A stretch of DNA of 5,337 nucleotides from an uncultured Oscillospiraceae bacterium (GTDB lineage: Bacteria; Bacillota; Clostridia; Oscillospirales; Ruminococcaceae): contig UQQY01000146.1 of assembly GCA_900543295.1 (NCBI GenBank), positions 1 to 5,337 of the forward strand, read 5' to 3'. The notes beneath the pieces were generated by a model. That model was not told the DNA's origin, did not search any database, and saw only the letters and a program-made list of their open reading frames with translations. Shown one piece after another: positions 5,216 through 5,337 of the stretch (its first letter is position 1; each line of letters begins with the position of its first letter). The position numbers and the translations under genes are program-made.

Positions 5216-5337
5216 TTATTCGCCGACTCTGAGTGTAATCAGAGAACGCATGACGCCGTCTGTAATCTTTAAGACGCGGTCAAGCTCAGCCGGGAACGCG
5301 GAAGCAGAAGTAAAGTTGAACAGAACGTAGTAGCCCT
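5216..5337 (-). CDS. rpsF: 30S ribosomal protein S6, C-terminal fragment
   Basis: Only the last 39 codons and the stop (TAA at 5218-5216) are inside the window; the N-terminal part lies beyond the right edge. The visible end reads GYYVLFNFTSASAFPAEL and then DRVLKITDGVMRSLITLRVG with a final E. This is the conserved final beta-alpha-beta part of S6, with FPAELDR and ITDGVMR typical of Firmicutes. S6 pairs with S18 on the ribosome, and both are encoded here around ssb. The promoter and any S6:S18-sensing leader would be outside the window. Confidence 0.95.
   Translation of the reverse strand, partial: GYYVLFNFTSASAFPAELDRVLKITDGVMRSLITLRVGE

Overview
The window looks like chromosomal DNA of a Firmicutes bacterium, most likely a Clostridia member. 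The evidence is the rpsF-ssb-rpsR operon typical of Firmicutes, strong AGGAGG-type Shine-Dalgarno sites, TTG starts, and coding DNA near 45-50% GC by hand count. The genus cannot be fixed from the sequence alone.

Right end (4446-5337, minus strand): the end of rpsF (ribosomal protein S6), then ssb (single-stranded DNA-binding protein) and rpsR (ribosomal protein S18, zinc-ligand form). A long perfect hairpin at 4394-4425 closes this operon and also the convergent operon to its left.

Middle (about 2637-4362, plus strand): an extended -10 promoter drives two translationally coupled genes. The first encodes a patatin-type serine lipid hydrolase (GGGxRG, GVSAG and DGG motifs). The second encodes a class A beta-lactamase-fold serine hydrolase with SxxK, SDN and KTG motifs. 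It has Met in place of the general-base Glu166 and no visible signal peptide.

Left half (1-2465, minus strand): a divergent operon-like cluster. It begins with a small secreted protein (signal peptide, about 103-residue mature chain, no cysteines) that resembles the DUF2712 type. Three consecutive membrane protein genes follow, overlapping at their ends; the third runs off the left edge. From memory this order matches the Bacillus subtilis yybN-yybM-yybL-yybK-yybJ arrangement (secreted protein, three permeases, ABC ATPase), so an ATPase gene is predicted just beyond the left edge. The function is unknown; export of, or protection from, a secreted peptide is one possibility.

The control region of this cluster is unusually structured. 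It has a consensus-like promoter with an inverted repeat over the -35 box, a leader hairpin that includes part of the Shine-Dalgarno of the secreted-protein gene, and a long hairpin plus T-run between that gene and the first permease. The secreted-protein gene (about 41% GC) and the spacer upstream of it (about 24% GC at 2461-2580) are clearly richer in AT than the flanking genes, which suggests acquisition or different selection. This cluster is the most interesting part of the window.
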